Source of the DNA: Mycolicibacter sp. MU0102 | GTDB lineage: Bacteria; Actinomycetota; Actinomycetes; Mycobacteriales; Mycobacteriaceae | Assembly: GCF_963378105.1 (NCBI RefSeq) | Contig: NZ_OY726398.1 | Location: 3,100,001-3,164,000 of the forward strand | Reading direction: 5' to 3' | DNA: 64,000 nucleotides | In this document: positions 26,653 to 34,452 of the stretch, one piece after another | How positions within the stretch are numbered: position 1 is the stretch's first letter | Layout: every line of letters starts with the position of its first letter | Notes under the pieces: model-generated | What the model was told of the DNA's origin: nothing | Databases searched by the model: none | Seen by the model: only the letters and a program-made list of their open reading frames with translations | Program-made: the position numbers and the translations under genes

Positions 26653-26700
26653 ACACTACACCTAGTGGTCATCCCTCGGGGTCAATACTAGATGTTCTGA
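26653..26700 (-). promoter_or_regulatory. Tandem NrdR-box-like repeats upstream of nrdHIE
   Basis: Box 1 (26653-26668) reads ACACTACACCTAGTGG and closely resembles the NrdR operator ACACTAtATcTAGTGT. A second, weaker box (26685-26700, ATACTAGATGTTCTGA) starts 32 bp away, three helical turns, the spacing usual for NrdR pairs. The repressor NrdR would reduce nrdHIE expression when dATP is high. The rest of the 400-bp gene-free interval 26476-26875 shows no convincing further gene or structure. Confidence 0.6.
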
Positions 26701-26875
26701 ACGACATTGTTGAAATTCGCTGGTCGTAAGCCTGCGACACCGTTCGCGTCGGCGTGTCGCAGCTCACATTCGAACGTCTCTCTGCTCATAACCGCAGGTC
26801 TATCACTCGGCACCGACAAGTGAGTCGGACAAGCGGCCACCGACCGCCGGCCAGCAAAGCTTTCCGGCCCGCGGC

Positions 26876-27547
26876 TCAGCGCATCCCGGCAGGTACCGAC
26901 TCCGACGGATTCGCGGCATTGAGCGGAGCCGGACGCTTGCTGTGGCGCCGCAGACGATCGCCCATGACACCCAGCAGCACCGGGACCAGCGAGACTGCGA
27001 TGACCGCCAGCAGAACCAGGTCAAGGTGAGTGCGGACGAACCCGATGCCGCCCAGCAGATACCCCAGCAAAGGAACGCCCGCGCCCCAGGCCACGGAGCC
27101 GGCGATGCTGTAGGCGGTGAAGGTGCGGTGGCGCATTCCGGATGCCCCGGCCAGCACCGGCGTCAGGGTCCGCGCCACTGCCACAAAGCGCGCCAAAAAG
27201 ACGGTGGCCTTGCCGTGGGTGGCGAAGTAGCGCTGGGCCCGTTCCACCTGTTGATGGCCGAGCCGTCGGGCGGCCCGCGTCTCCAGCACAGCCGGCCCCG
27301 CCTTGGCCCCGAGGAGATAGCCGCACTGGTCACCGGCGATCGCGGCGGCCGGCACGGTCAAGATCAGCAGCCACAAGGGAACCGCCGGGTGAACTTGAGC
27401 GGCCAGCACTCCCGCGGTGAACAGCAGCGAGTCGCCGGGCAGGAAGAAGCCCACCAGAAGACCCGTCTCGACGAACACCACCGCCAGCACGCCCAACAGA
27501 CCGAACGTGGCGATCAAGGTGTCTGGGTTGGTAGTAATTCCGGTCAT
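26876..27547 (-). CDS. DedA-family membrane protein
   Basis: This is a 223-residue integral membrane protein of the DedA/SNARE-associated family, whose members are linked to lipid flipping and envelope homeostasis. ATG 27547 starts the domain. It shows GLLGVLAVVFVETGLLVGFFLPGDSLLF with the conserved ETG and PGD motifs, an amphipathic region FLARFVAVARTLTPVLAGAS with the conserved Arg, and about five hydrophobic segments. It is divergent from the response regulator gene with an 81-bp gap. The C-terminus is short and basic. Confidence 0.9.
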   Translation of the reverse strand: MTGITTNPDTLIATFGLLGVLAVVFVETGLLVGFFLPGDSLLFTAGVLAAQVHPAVPLWLLILTVPAAAIAGDQCGYLLGAKAGPAVLETRAARRLGHQQVERAQRYFATHGKATVFLARFVAVARTLTPVLAGASGMRHRTFTAYSIAGSVAWGAGVPLLGYLLGGIGFVRTHLDLVLLAVIAVSLVPVLLGVMGDRLRRHSKRPAPLNAANPSESVPAGMR

Positions 27548-27628
27548 GGCGCCAGCTTGTCCGCCAGGCGCTGTGGGAGCGCTGAGAACGCGGCGGGGCG
27601 GGTGGTCGAGCTCTGCTGTACTGGTGTC

Positions 27629-28309
27629 GTGCGGATATTGCTGGTCGAAGACGAGGCTCGGCTGGCGCAGACCGTGTGTCGTGGGCTGGCGGCCGAGGGC
27701 TTCGTCGTCGATGTCGAACACGATGGCGCAGACGGCCTGGCCGCCGCGGCCACCGGCGACTACGACGTGATCGTGCTGGACATCATGCTGCCCGGCCTCA
27801 GCGGCTACCAGGTGGTCCGCGAGCTGCGGGCGCAGCAGGTGTGGACGCCGGTGCTCATGTTGTCGGCTAAGGACGGCGAGTACGACATGGCCGATGCCTT
27901 CGATATCGGCGCCGACGACTACCTGACCAAACCGTTCTCGTTCGTCGTGCTGGTGGCGCGGCTGCGCGCGCTGCTGCGCCGAGGCGCACCGGCACGTCCG
28001 ACGGTGCTCACTGCGGGCACCCTGGCACTGGATCCGGCTCGCCGCCGGGTGACCCGCGGCGACACGGTGATCACGTTGACGCCGCGAGAATTCGGGCTGC
28101 TGCAGTTCTTGATGCGACACCCGGATGACGTCGTCACCAAGGCCGACATCTTGCGGTCGGTATGGGACACGAACTACACCGGCGACGAAAACGTCGTCGA
28201 GGTCTACGTCGGGTACCTGCGCCGCAAGATCGACGCACCGTTCGGACTGGCCACCATCGAGACGGTGCGCGGCGCCGGCTACCGCCTGCGCTCCGACATC
28301 GACTCTTGA
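27629..28309 (+). CDS. OmpR-family response regulator
   Basis: This is a 226-residue regulator. GTG 27629 gives VRILLVEDEARLAQ. The receiver domain has the acidic pocket ED, the phospho-acceptor Asp in VIVLDIMLPGLSG (near residue 51), the Thr/Ser in LMLSAKD and the Lys in DDYLTKPFS. The C-terminal winged helix (LTPREFGLLQFLMRHPDDVV...YLRRKIDAPF...TVRGAGYRL) binds DNA. Its partner kinase is on the opposite strand and the two 3' ends overlap by 31 bp, an unusual layout. The signal is not known. Confidence 0.93.
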   Translation: MRILLVEDEARLAQTVCRGLAAEGFVVDVEHDGADGLAAAATGDYDVIVLDIMLPGLSGYQVVRELRAQQVWTPVLMLSAKDGEYDMADAFDIGADDYLTKPFSFVVLVARLRALLRRGAPARPTVLTAGTLALDPARRRVTRGDTVITLTPREFGLLQFLMRHPDDVVTKADILRSVWDTNYTGDENVVEVYVGYLRRKIDAPFGLATIETVRGAGYRLRSDIDS

Positions 28310-29691
28310 TCGGGGAAACCCTGCCGCGGCAGTGCGACGGTGAACACCGCACCACCGCCGGCCGCATCGTCCACGGCCACGGTTCCGCGGTGGGCACGCA
28401 CCACCTCTGCGACGATCGCCAGGCCGAGTCCGGTGCCGCCCGATGTTCGGGCACGGGCCGCGTCGAGTCGGACGAACCGTTCGAAGATCCGGCTCCGTTC
28501 GGCCACCGGGATCCCCGGACCGTCGTCGGCGATCGTGATGACCACGCCGTCGGAGGCCGGACGGCAGCTCAGCGTCACCGTGCTGCGCGCATACCGTGCC
28601 GCGTTGTCGACCAGGTTGCGAATCACCCGGGTCAGGGCGGCGCGGTCGCCGGTGACCCGGCAGGCCCGGATATCGGTCGCGACGCTGACCGAGCCGCGGC
28701 CGCCGAGTCGGTTCGCCTCGGCCGCCAACAGATCGTCGACGTCGACGTCCTCCCCCCGCAATCCCAGTGCCCCTTCGTCGGAGCGGGCCAGCAGCAACAG
28801 GTCCTCGAGAAGTCGGCTCATCCGGTGTGATTCCGGAAGAAGTGATTCGTCGATCAGTGCCCGGTCCATCAGTTCGGGCCGGGCACTGGCCAACTCCAGC
28901 GCGGTGGTTATGGTGGCCAGCGGGCTGCGCAATTCATGCGAGACGTCGCTGACCAGACGCAGCTGGGCGGCCCTGCCGTGCTCCAGGCGAGACAACATGG
29001 CGTTCATCGTCGTTGCCAGTTCGGCGATCTCGTCATGGGTTCGGGGAACCGGCACCCGCTCGGTCAGATCAGCACTCGAGATCGACGCCACCCGGGTGCG
29101 GATCGCTTCCACCGGCCGCAGTGCGGCGCCCACCAGGCGGAAAGTTCCCGCTGCCACCAGCACGATCAGAATCGGCGCGCCCACCGCCAGCAGCACACCC
29201 ACCACCGTCACGATCTCCTCGACCGGTTCGCGGTCCACCCCCACCAGCACGGTGACCGGCGCTCCGCCGGCGGCAGCCCCTCGAGCCGATACCCAATATT
29301 CCTCGCCGGTGGCGGATTCGACGCGGCCTACATAACGCGCTTGACCGTCGGCGAGGACTACCGCGGTCAGCGGCGTCCGGGGCGCGCCGTTGGAGGCGGC
29401 CCGAATCACGCCCGACGCGCCGACGACCTGTACGACGGCGATGTGCCCATCGGTGGCCAGTAACGCCGACTCCAGGTCGTCGAAGTCACCCGAGCGCAGC
29501 TGAGTGGCGATGTGTTCGGCACGAAGGCTAGCCGCGGTCTCGGCGGTCGATTCCAGCGACCGATACAGCACCAACAGGAGCAGACCGCCCGCGATCGCGA
29601 GGCAGACTGTCATCACCGCCGCGGCGGCAAGCGCCGATCGGGTCCGAACTCCGCTGTATAGCGAGCGAATCCGCTTGATGACGGCCCGCAT
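28279..29691 (-). CDS. Sensor histidine kinase
   Basis: This is a 470-residue membrane kinase. ATG 29691 leads to a first transmembrane helix (about residues 18-42), then an extracytoplasmic sensor region, a second helix (about 165-187: VTVVGVLLAVGAPILIVLVA) and a HAMP linker (LRPVEAIRTRVASIS). The phospho-acceptor His is in SDVSHELRSPLATI. The ATP-binding boxes are NLVDNAARYA, DDGPGIP and GGTGLGLAI. It presumably phosphorylates the regulator at 27629-28309, with which it is convergent and overlapping. The ligand is unknown. Confidence 0.92.
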   Translation of the reverse strand: MRAVIKRIRSLYSGVRTRSALAAAAVMTVCLAIAGGLLLLVLYRSLESTAETAASLRAEHIATQLRSGDFDDLESALLATDGHIAVVQVVGASGVIRAASNGAPRTPLTAVVLADGQARYVGRVESATGEEYWVSARGAAAGGAPVTVLVGVDREPVEEIVTVVGVLLAVGAPILIVLVAAGTFRLVGAALRPVEAIRTRVASISSADLTERVPVPRTHDEIAELATTMNAMLSRLEHGRAAQLRLVSDVSHELRSPLATITTALELASARPELMDRALIDESLLPESHRMSRLLEDLLLLARSDEGALGLRGEDVDVDDLLAAEANRLGGRGSVSVATDIRACRVTGDRAALTRVIRNLVDNAARYARSTVTLSCRPASDGVVITIADDGPGIPVAERSRIFERFVRLDAARARTSGGTGLGLAIVAEVVRAHRGTVAVDDAAGGGAVFTVALPRQGFPDQESMSERRR

Positions 29692-29844
29692 CCGGTGCGT
29701 GTTGCCTCTCACCCCGCCTCCCGGTTCATCGCATGTCGACACAGCATGCCCGTCATCGTCGCCCGCCGCCGCTGTGATGGCACTGAGGCCGCGAGTTTGC
29801 TCACGACGCCCACCACGTCGGAGGCAGCCGCTACCCTGCCGGGC

Positions 29845-31023
29845 ATGCTGTCGACGCTGGCCGTACGGGGTTACCGCTCGCTGCGCGAGCTGGTGCTGCC
29901 GTTGAGACCGCTCACGGTCGTGACCGGGGCCAACGGCACCGGCAAGTCCTCGCTGTACCGGGCGCTGCGACTGTTGGCCGACTGCGGGCGTGGCGAGGTG
30001 ATCGGCTCGCTGGCTCGCGAGGGCGGCCTGGAATCGGTGCTGTGGGCCGGCCCCCAACAGCTCGGCGAAGCGCGCCGCAGCGGAACCGCCCAGGGCAGCG
30101 TGCGCACCCGAGTGGTCTCGCTGGAGATGGGCTTCGCCTCCGATGATTTCGGCTACCTGGTCGATCTGGGACTGCCACAGGACCCCGCGCAGGCGTCGGC
30201 GTTCTCCCACGATCCGGAGATCAAACGCGAGATCGTGTTCGCCGGGCCGGTGCCGCGGCGCGGCGCCACCCTGGTGAGCCGCACCCGGGCTTTCGCGCAG
30301 GCCAGCACGGACTCCGGTGTCGAAGAACTGTCACGGACCCTGCCCACCTATCGCAGCGTGCTCGCCGAATTCGCCCACCCCGGCGCGCATCCGGAACTGG
30401 CCGCGGTCCGCGACCGGCTACGGGACTGGCGCTTCTACGACGGCTTCCGGGTCGATGCCGGCGCACCGGTGCGACGACCGCAGGTCGGTACGCGCACGGC
30501 GGTACTCGCCGGCGACGGCGTCGATCTGGCTGCGGCGGTACAGACCATCATCGAGTCCGGTGACGACGAGCTGGACCGTGCGATCGCGGCCGCATTCGAC
30601 GGCGCGACGTTGTCGGTCAGCTCGCACGACGGCATGTTCGACGTGCAGTTGCGCCAACGGGGCATGCTGCGGCCGTTGCGTGCCGCCGAACTGTCCGACG
30701 GCACCTTGCGCTTCCTGCTGTGGGCCGCCGCCCTGCTGAGCCCGCAGCCGCCGTCGCTGATGGTGCTCAACGAGCCGGAGACGTCCCTGCATCCCGACTT
30801 GGTGGCGCCGCTGGCCGAGCTCATCCGGGCCGCCGCCACCCGAACCCAGGTCGTGGTGGTCACCCACGCGCGCACCATGCCCGAGCTGCTCGCCGCTGTG
30901 CCTGTCGCCGACGCCGATCGCCACGACACCGCAGAGATCGAGGTCTACAAAGACTTCGGCGAGACGCGGGTCGCCGGTCTGGGCCTGCTCAACACCCCGC
31001 CGTGGGACTGGGGCAGCCGGTGA
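29845..31023 (+). CDS. AAA ATPase, AAA_21/RecF-like family
   Basis: This is a 392-residue ABC-type ATPase. ATG 29845 starts at LAVRGYRSLRELVLPLRPLT. Walker A is VVTGANGTGKSSLYRAL near residue 30. The ABC signature region is ELSDGTLRFLLWAAALLS, and Walker B is LMVLNEPETSLHPDLV. Asn stands where most ATPases have Asp, and I recall this variant in this single-gene family. A switch His follows in VVVVTHARTM. These proteins occur alone or in defence or toxin-like modules; no nuclease partner is adjacent. It is divergent from the sensor kinase. Function is unknown. Confidence 0.85.
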   Translation: MLSTLAVRGYRSLRELVLPLRPLTVVTGANGTGKSSLYRALRLLADCGRGEVIGSLAREGGLESVLWAGPQQLGEARRSGTAQGSVRTRVVSLEMGFASDDFGYLVDLGLPQDPAQASAFSHDPEIKREIVFAGPVPRRGATLVSRTRAFAQASTDSGVEELSRTLPTYRSVLAEFAHPGAHPELAAVRDRLRDWRFYDGFRVDAGAPVRRPQVGTRTAVLAGDGVDLAAAVQTIIESGDDELDRAIAAAFDGATLSVSSHDGMFDVQLRQRGMLRPLRAAELSDGTLRFLLWAAALLSPQPPSLMVLNEPETSLHPDLVAPLAELIRAAATRTQVVVVTHARTMPELLAAVPVADADRHDTAEIEVYKDFGETRVAGLGLLNTPPWDWGSR

Positions 31024-31036
31024 CCTGCCTGGCGCC

Positions 31037-31912
31037 TCAGGAGCTGCGCAACGAATCCCGCGACGGCCGCAGCGCCCGGCTGAACAGCACGTTGGCCTGA
31101 CGCATGGCCACGCTGTAGGGCAGCCAGGCCAGCCGCTTGAACGCGTACAGCGCCCGGATGTCACCCGAGGTGTAGACCAGGTAGCGGTTGCGCGCCACCC
31201 CGGCCAGGATCTTGTCGGCCGCCTTCTCCGGCGACACGGCATGGCCGGCAAAACGGCCCACCCACTTCTCCACGTGCGGGTCCTCGCGGTCCACGCCGGC
31301 GATCTCGACGGTGTTGACCAGACCGGTCTTGACCGCGCCGGGAACCACCACCGACACCCCGATCTTGTGCCGGGCCAGGTCGAAGCGCAGCACCTCCGAC
31401 ACTCCGCGCAGGCCGTACTTGCTGGCGGAATAGGCCGCGTGCCAGGGCAAGGCGACGATTCCGGCTGCCGAGGACACATTCACCAGGCGCCCGCCGCGGC
31501 CGGCGGCGACCATCTGCGGCAGGAACGATTCGATGACGTGGATCGGGCCCATCAGGTTGATGTCGACCATCTTTCGCCACTGTTGGTGGCTCAACCGGTC
31601 GACTGTCCCCCACGCCGACACTCCGGCAATGTTCATCACGACGTCCATCGACTCGTGGCGCTCATGGATGTCGGCAGCGAAGGCGGCGACGTCGTCGTAG
31701 TCGGCGATGTCGACCACCCGGTGCTCGGGTACCAGCGCGCCCAGAGCGCGTGCGTCGGCGACGGTTTCGGCCAGACCCTCGGCGTTGCGGTCGGTCAGGT
31801 ACAGCTCGGCACCCAGCTCAGCCAGCCGCAATGCGGTGGCCCGTCCGATGCCGCTTGCCGCTCCGGTGATGAAGCACCGTTTGCCCCGGTAGTACTGCGC
31901 TACGCGTGTCAT
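31037..31912 (-). CDS. Short-chain dehydrogenase/reductase (Rv3057c-like)
   Basis: This is a 291-residue NAD(P)-dependent oxidoreductase. ATG 31912 precedes the Rossmann motif GAASGIGRATALRL. NIAGVSA, the catalytic Ser in NVSSAAGIV, and YSASKYG (Tyr and Lys) follow. The C-terminal 40 residues are basic and hydrophobic and may touch the membrane. It is downstream of the TetR gene on the same strand and near cyp136, the arrangement found at Rv3057c-Rv3059 in M. tuberculosis. The substrate is probably a lipid or steroid alcohol, inferred from context only. Confidence 0.9.
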   Translation of the reverse strand: MTRVAQYYRGKRCFITGAASGIGRATALRLAELGAELYLTDRNAEGLAETVADARALGALVPEHRVVDIADYDDVAAFAADIHERHESMDVVMNIAGVSAWGTVDRLSHQQWRKMVDINLMGPIHVIESFLPQMVAAGRGGRLVNVSSAAGIVALPWHAAYSASKYGLRGVSEVLRFDLARHKIGVSVVVPGAVKTGLVNTVEIAGVDREDPHVEKWVGRFAGHAVSPEKAADKILAGVARNRYLVYTSGDIRALYAFKRLAWLPYSVAMRQANVLFSRALRPSRDSLRSS

Positions 31913-31983
31913 GGGTGCAGACGATACCGGCGGTACCGCGCACCGACGATGCAATCCCCCGCTGTGCCGATGGCGGCGACCCG

Positions 31984-32652
31984 CTAGGTCTTGCCGCCGC
32001 CCCACAGCGCGTTGCGCCACAACACCTCGAGAACCGGCACGCCACGACTCACATCACCGCTGGGCCCCACAAAGGCACTGTCTCCGGAAAGCATGTAGGC
32101 CGTGGTGGCGCCCAGGGTCCGCACCAGCGCAGGAATGTCGTCGCTGATCGGGTTCGCGGTCCCCGCGGCGAGCTCGTCGTTGACCACGCCGACGATCTGG
32201 TCGATCACCGCATCGATCTGAGCGTCGAGCAGCTCCCGGATCTCAGCGTCGCTGTTGCGCGCCATGTTGCATGCCGACATCACCGGATCGTTGTGGGCGT
32301 AGACCGCGGCCGCGCTGCCCACCATGCGCCGGGCGAATGCCTCCGTTGATTCGTCGGCGCCCCGCGGTGCGAAGTAGTGCGTCAGCTCTTCGAGCTCGTG
32401 CGTGGCTTCCGTCAGGATGTGGGCGAGCACGGCGTACTTGGAGTCGAAGTAGAAATAGAACCCCGAGCGCGCCACTCCGGCCCGGTCGCTGATGGTGCTG
32501 ACCGAAAGTTCCGCGAAGGGTTTCTCCTCCAGCAGTTCCCGAACCGCCTGAACAATCGCCTGACGTTGCTTGTCGCCCCGCCGCAACGGCAGATCGTCGG
32601 CGGACCGCCCACCCTCGTCAACCTCGCTATTCACCTTTGCACCTTGCACCAC
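31984..32652 (-). CDS. TetR-family regulator of the cyp136 locus (Rv3058c-like)
   Basis: This is a 222-residue regulator. It has a TetR_N helix-turn-helix (VSTISDRAGVARSGFYFYFDSKYAVLAH, residues about 45-75) and an EthR-type helical ligand domain. It starts at GTG 32652, 19 bp from the inverted repeat TTGACAGGCGTCAA at 32671-32684. It is therefore the likely binder of that site and of its copy at 34371-34384. It probably forms an operon with the SDR and is divergent from the first CYP136 gene. The effector is unknown. Confidence 0.88.
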   Translation of the reverse strand: MVQGAKVNSEVDEGGRSADDLPLRRGDKQRQAIVQAVRELLEEKPFAELSVSTISDRAGVARSGFYFYFDSKYAVLAHILTEATHELEELTHYFAPRGADESTEAFARRMVGSAAAVYAHNDPVMSACNMARNSDAEIRELLDAQIDAVIDQIVGVVNDELAAGTANPISDDIPALVRTLGATTAYMLSGDSAFVGPSGDVSRGVPVLEVLWRNALWGGGKT

Positions 32653-32670
32653 GCCGCGCCGGAATCAAAC

Positions 32671-32684
32671 TTGACAGGCGTCAA
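32671..32684. promoter_or_regulatory. TetR-type operator and -35 of first cyp136 copy
   Basis: The site TTGACAGGCGTCAA is an inverted repeat (TTGAC and GTCAA around four bases) lying between the TetR gene and the first P450. Its left half TTGACA also reads as a -35 element. Seventeen bases on, AAGGAT (32694-32699) could serve as -10. Binding here would block RNA polymerase. The same arrangement recurs at 34371, before the second P450. Confidence 0.65.
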
Positions 32685-32751
32685 ACTTACTCCAAGGATT
32701 AGGGCCAAGTGACGGTTACCACAACCAGTCCGGGCATTTAGAGGAGCGTCT

Positions 32752-34227
32752 GTGACCACCATCAGCACCCCGCGTTACCTGCTCGACCAGGCGAAACGCC
32801 GGTTCATCCCGACCGTGAACACCATCCCCGGGATGGGATTGCTGGAGAAGCGGCTGATGACGGTCGACTGGCCACAACGGACGCTGGCCGCGCCGCCGCC
32901 GGGCAGTGGTCTGAAGCCCATCGTCGGCGACTCGGGACTGCCATTGCTGGGTCACATCGTCGAGATGTTCCGCCAGGGACCCGACTTCCCGCTGCACCTG
33001 TACAACACCCGGGGCCCGATCACGTTCGCCGATTCGCCCATCCTGCCGTCGATCGTCGCGCTAGGACCCGACGCCACCCAGACGATCTTCACCAACAAGA
33101 ACAAGGATTACTCGCAGAAGGGCTGGCTCCCGGTGATCGGGCCGTTCTTCAACCGCGGTCTGATGATGCTGGACTTCGACGAGCACATGGGCCATCGGCG
33201 AATCATGCAGTCCGCCTTCACCCGGCCCCGACTGGCCAGCTACGTCGAGGACATCGATCGGGTGGCCTCAGCGATCGTGGCCGACTGGCCGACCGACGAC
33301 AACCGCTTTCTGCTGTACCCGGCGATGAAGGAACTGACCCTCGACGTCGCCTCGGTGGTGTTCATGGGCCACGAACCGGGCAGTGACCACCAGCTGGTCA
33401 CCAAGGTCAACCGCGCCTTCGAGCAGACCACCCGGGCCGGCGGCGCGATCATCCGCACAAGCCTGCCGCCATTCAAGTGGTGGCAGGGTCTGCAGGGCCG
33501 CAAGCTGCTCGAGGACTACTTCGTGGAGCGGGTCAAAGAGCGTCGTAAGGCCGAGGGCACCGACATGCTGACCGTCCTGTGTCACACCGCCGACGAGGAC
33601 GGCAACAGCTTCTCCGACGCCGACATCGTCAACCACATGATCTTCTTGATGATGGCCGCCCACGACACCACCACCTCGACGGTGACCACGATGATCTACC
33701 ACCTGGCCGCACACCCGGAGTGGCAGGACCGGGCCCGCGACGAGTCACAGCGACTCGGCGACAGCCCGCTGGACATCGAGTCGCTGGAGAAGCTGGAGAC
33801 CCTCGACCTGGTCATGGACGAATCGCTGCGACTGGTGACGCCGCTGCCGTTCAACATGCGCCAGACCGTGCGCGACACCGATCTGCTGGGCCATTACGTT
33901 CCGGCCGGCACCAACGTGGTCACCTGGCCGGGCATGAACCACTGGCTGCCCGAGCTGTACACCAACCCGCGCCAGTTCGACCCGGAGCGCTTCCTCGAGC
34001 CGCGGTCCGAGCACAAGAAGCACCGCTACGCCTGGGCGCCGTTCGGCGGCGGCGCGCACAAGTGCATCGGGATGGTGTTCGGCCGCCTCGAGGTCAAGAC
34101 GGTGCTGCATCGGTTGCTGCGCCAGTACCGGATTGAGCTGGCCCATCCCGACTACCAGCCGCGCTGGGACTACGGCGGCATGCCGATCCCGATGGACGGT
34201 ATGCCGATCGTTTTGCGCCGGCTCTAG
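32752..34227 (+). CDS. CYP136-family cytochrome P450, copy 1
   Basis: This is a 491-residue P450. The GTG at 32752 has GAGGAG upstream. Motifs are the I-helix MMAAHDTTTST, the ExxR in DESLRLVTPL and the haem loop FGGGAHKCIGMVFGR. Synteny with the SDR-TetR pair and the Rv3059 region supports CYP136. The physiological substrate is not known; a lipid or isoprenoid is possible. A second, very similar gene follows at 34453 together with the same upstream promoter-operator block, so the whole unit was duplicated. Confidence 0.92.
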   Translation: MTTISTPRYLLDQAKRRFIPTVNTIPGMGLLEKRLMTVDWPQRTLAAPPPGSGLKPIVGDSGLPLLGHIVEMFRQGPDFPLHLYNTRGPITFADSPILPSIVALGPDATQTIFTNKNKDYSQKGWLPVIGPFFNRGLMMLDFDEHMGHRRIMQSAFTRPRLASYVEDIDRVASAIVADWPTDDNRFLLYPAMKELTLDVASVVFMGHEPGSDHQLVTKVNRAFEQTTRAGGAIIRTSLPPFKWWQGLQGRKLLEDYFVERVKERRKAEGTDMLTVLCHTADEDGNSFSDADIVNHMIFLMMAAHDTTTSTVTTMIYHLAAHPEWQDRARDESQRLGDSPLDIESLEKLETLDLVMDESLRLVTPLPFNMRQTVRDTDLLGHYVPAGTNVVTWPGMNHWLPELYTNPRQFDPERFLEPRSEHKKHRYAWAPFGGGAHKCIGMVFGRLEVKTVLHRLLRQYRIELAHPDYQPRWDYGGMPIPMDGMPIVLRRL

Positions 34228-34237
34228 TCCACGCTGC

Positions 34238-34293
34238 GAGCAGACACAGAATCGCACCACTGGCCGCTCCGGCGTGCGATTCCGTGTCTGCTC
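34238..34293. terminator. Long near-perfect palindrome between the two P450 genes
   Basis: Arms 34238-34257 and 34274-34293 are complementary over 20 bp with one mismatch, around a 16-nt loop. It begins 11 bases after the stop of the first P450. There is no U-tract, but mycobacterial terminators often lack one, and the hairpin could end transcription from either side. It might instead be a copy of a dispersed palindromic repeat. Confidence 0.5.
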
Positions 34294-34370
34294 ACGCCTG
34301 GCACATCGCCTCCTGACACGCCCTCGCTGCTCGGCTCGGAACCCCGCGCCACGCCACGCCGGATCCAACC

Positions 34371-34384
34371 TTGACAGTCGTCAA
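34371..34384. promoter_or_regulatory. TetR-type operator and -35 of second cyp136 copy
   Basis: TTGACAGTCGTCAA differs by one base from the site at 32671. The following sequence (TCCAAGGATT) and the distance to the start (82 against 81 bp) are also conserved, so this is a duplicated promoter-operator. The same TetR protein probably controls both P450 genes. Confidence 0.65.
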
Positions 34385-34452
34385 GTTTGATCCAAGGATT
34401 GGCGATCAAGTGACGGGCGCCACAGCCCGCCTGGGCCGTTAAAGGAGTGTCT

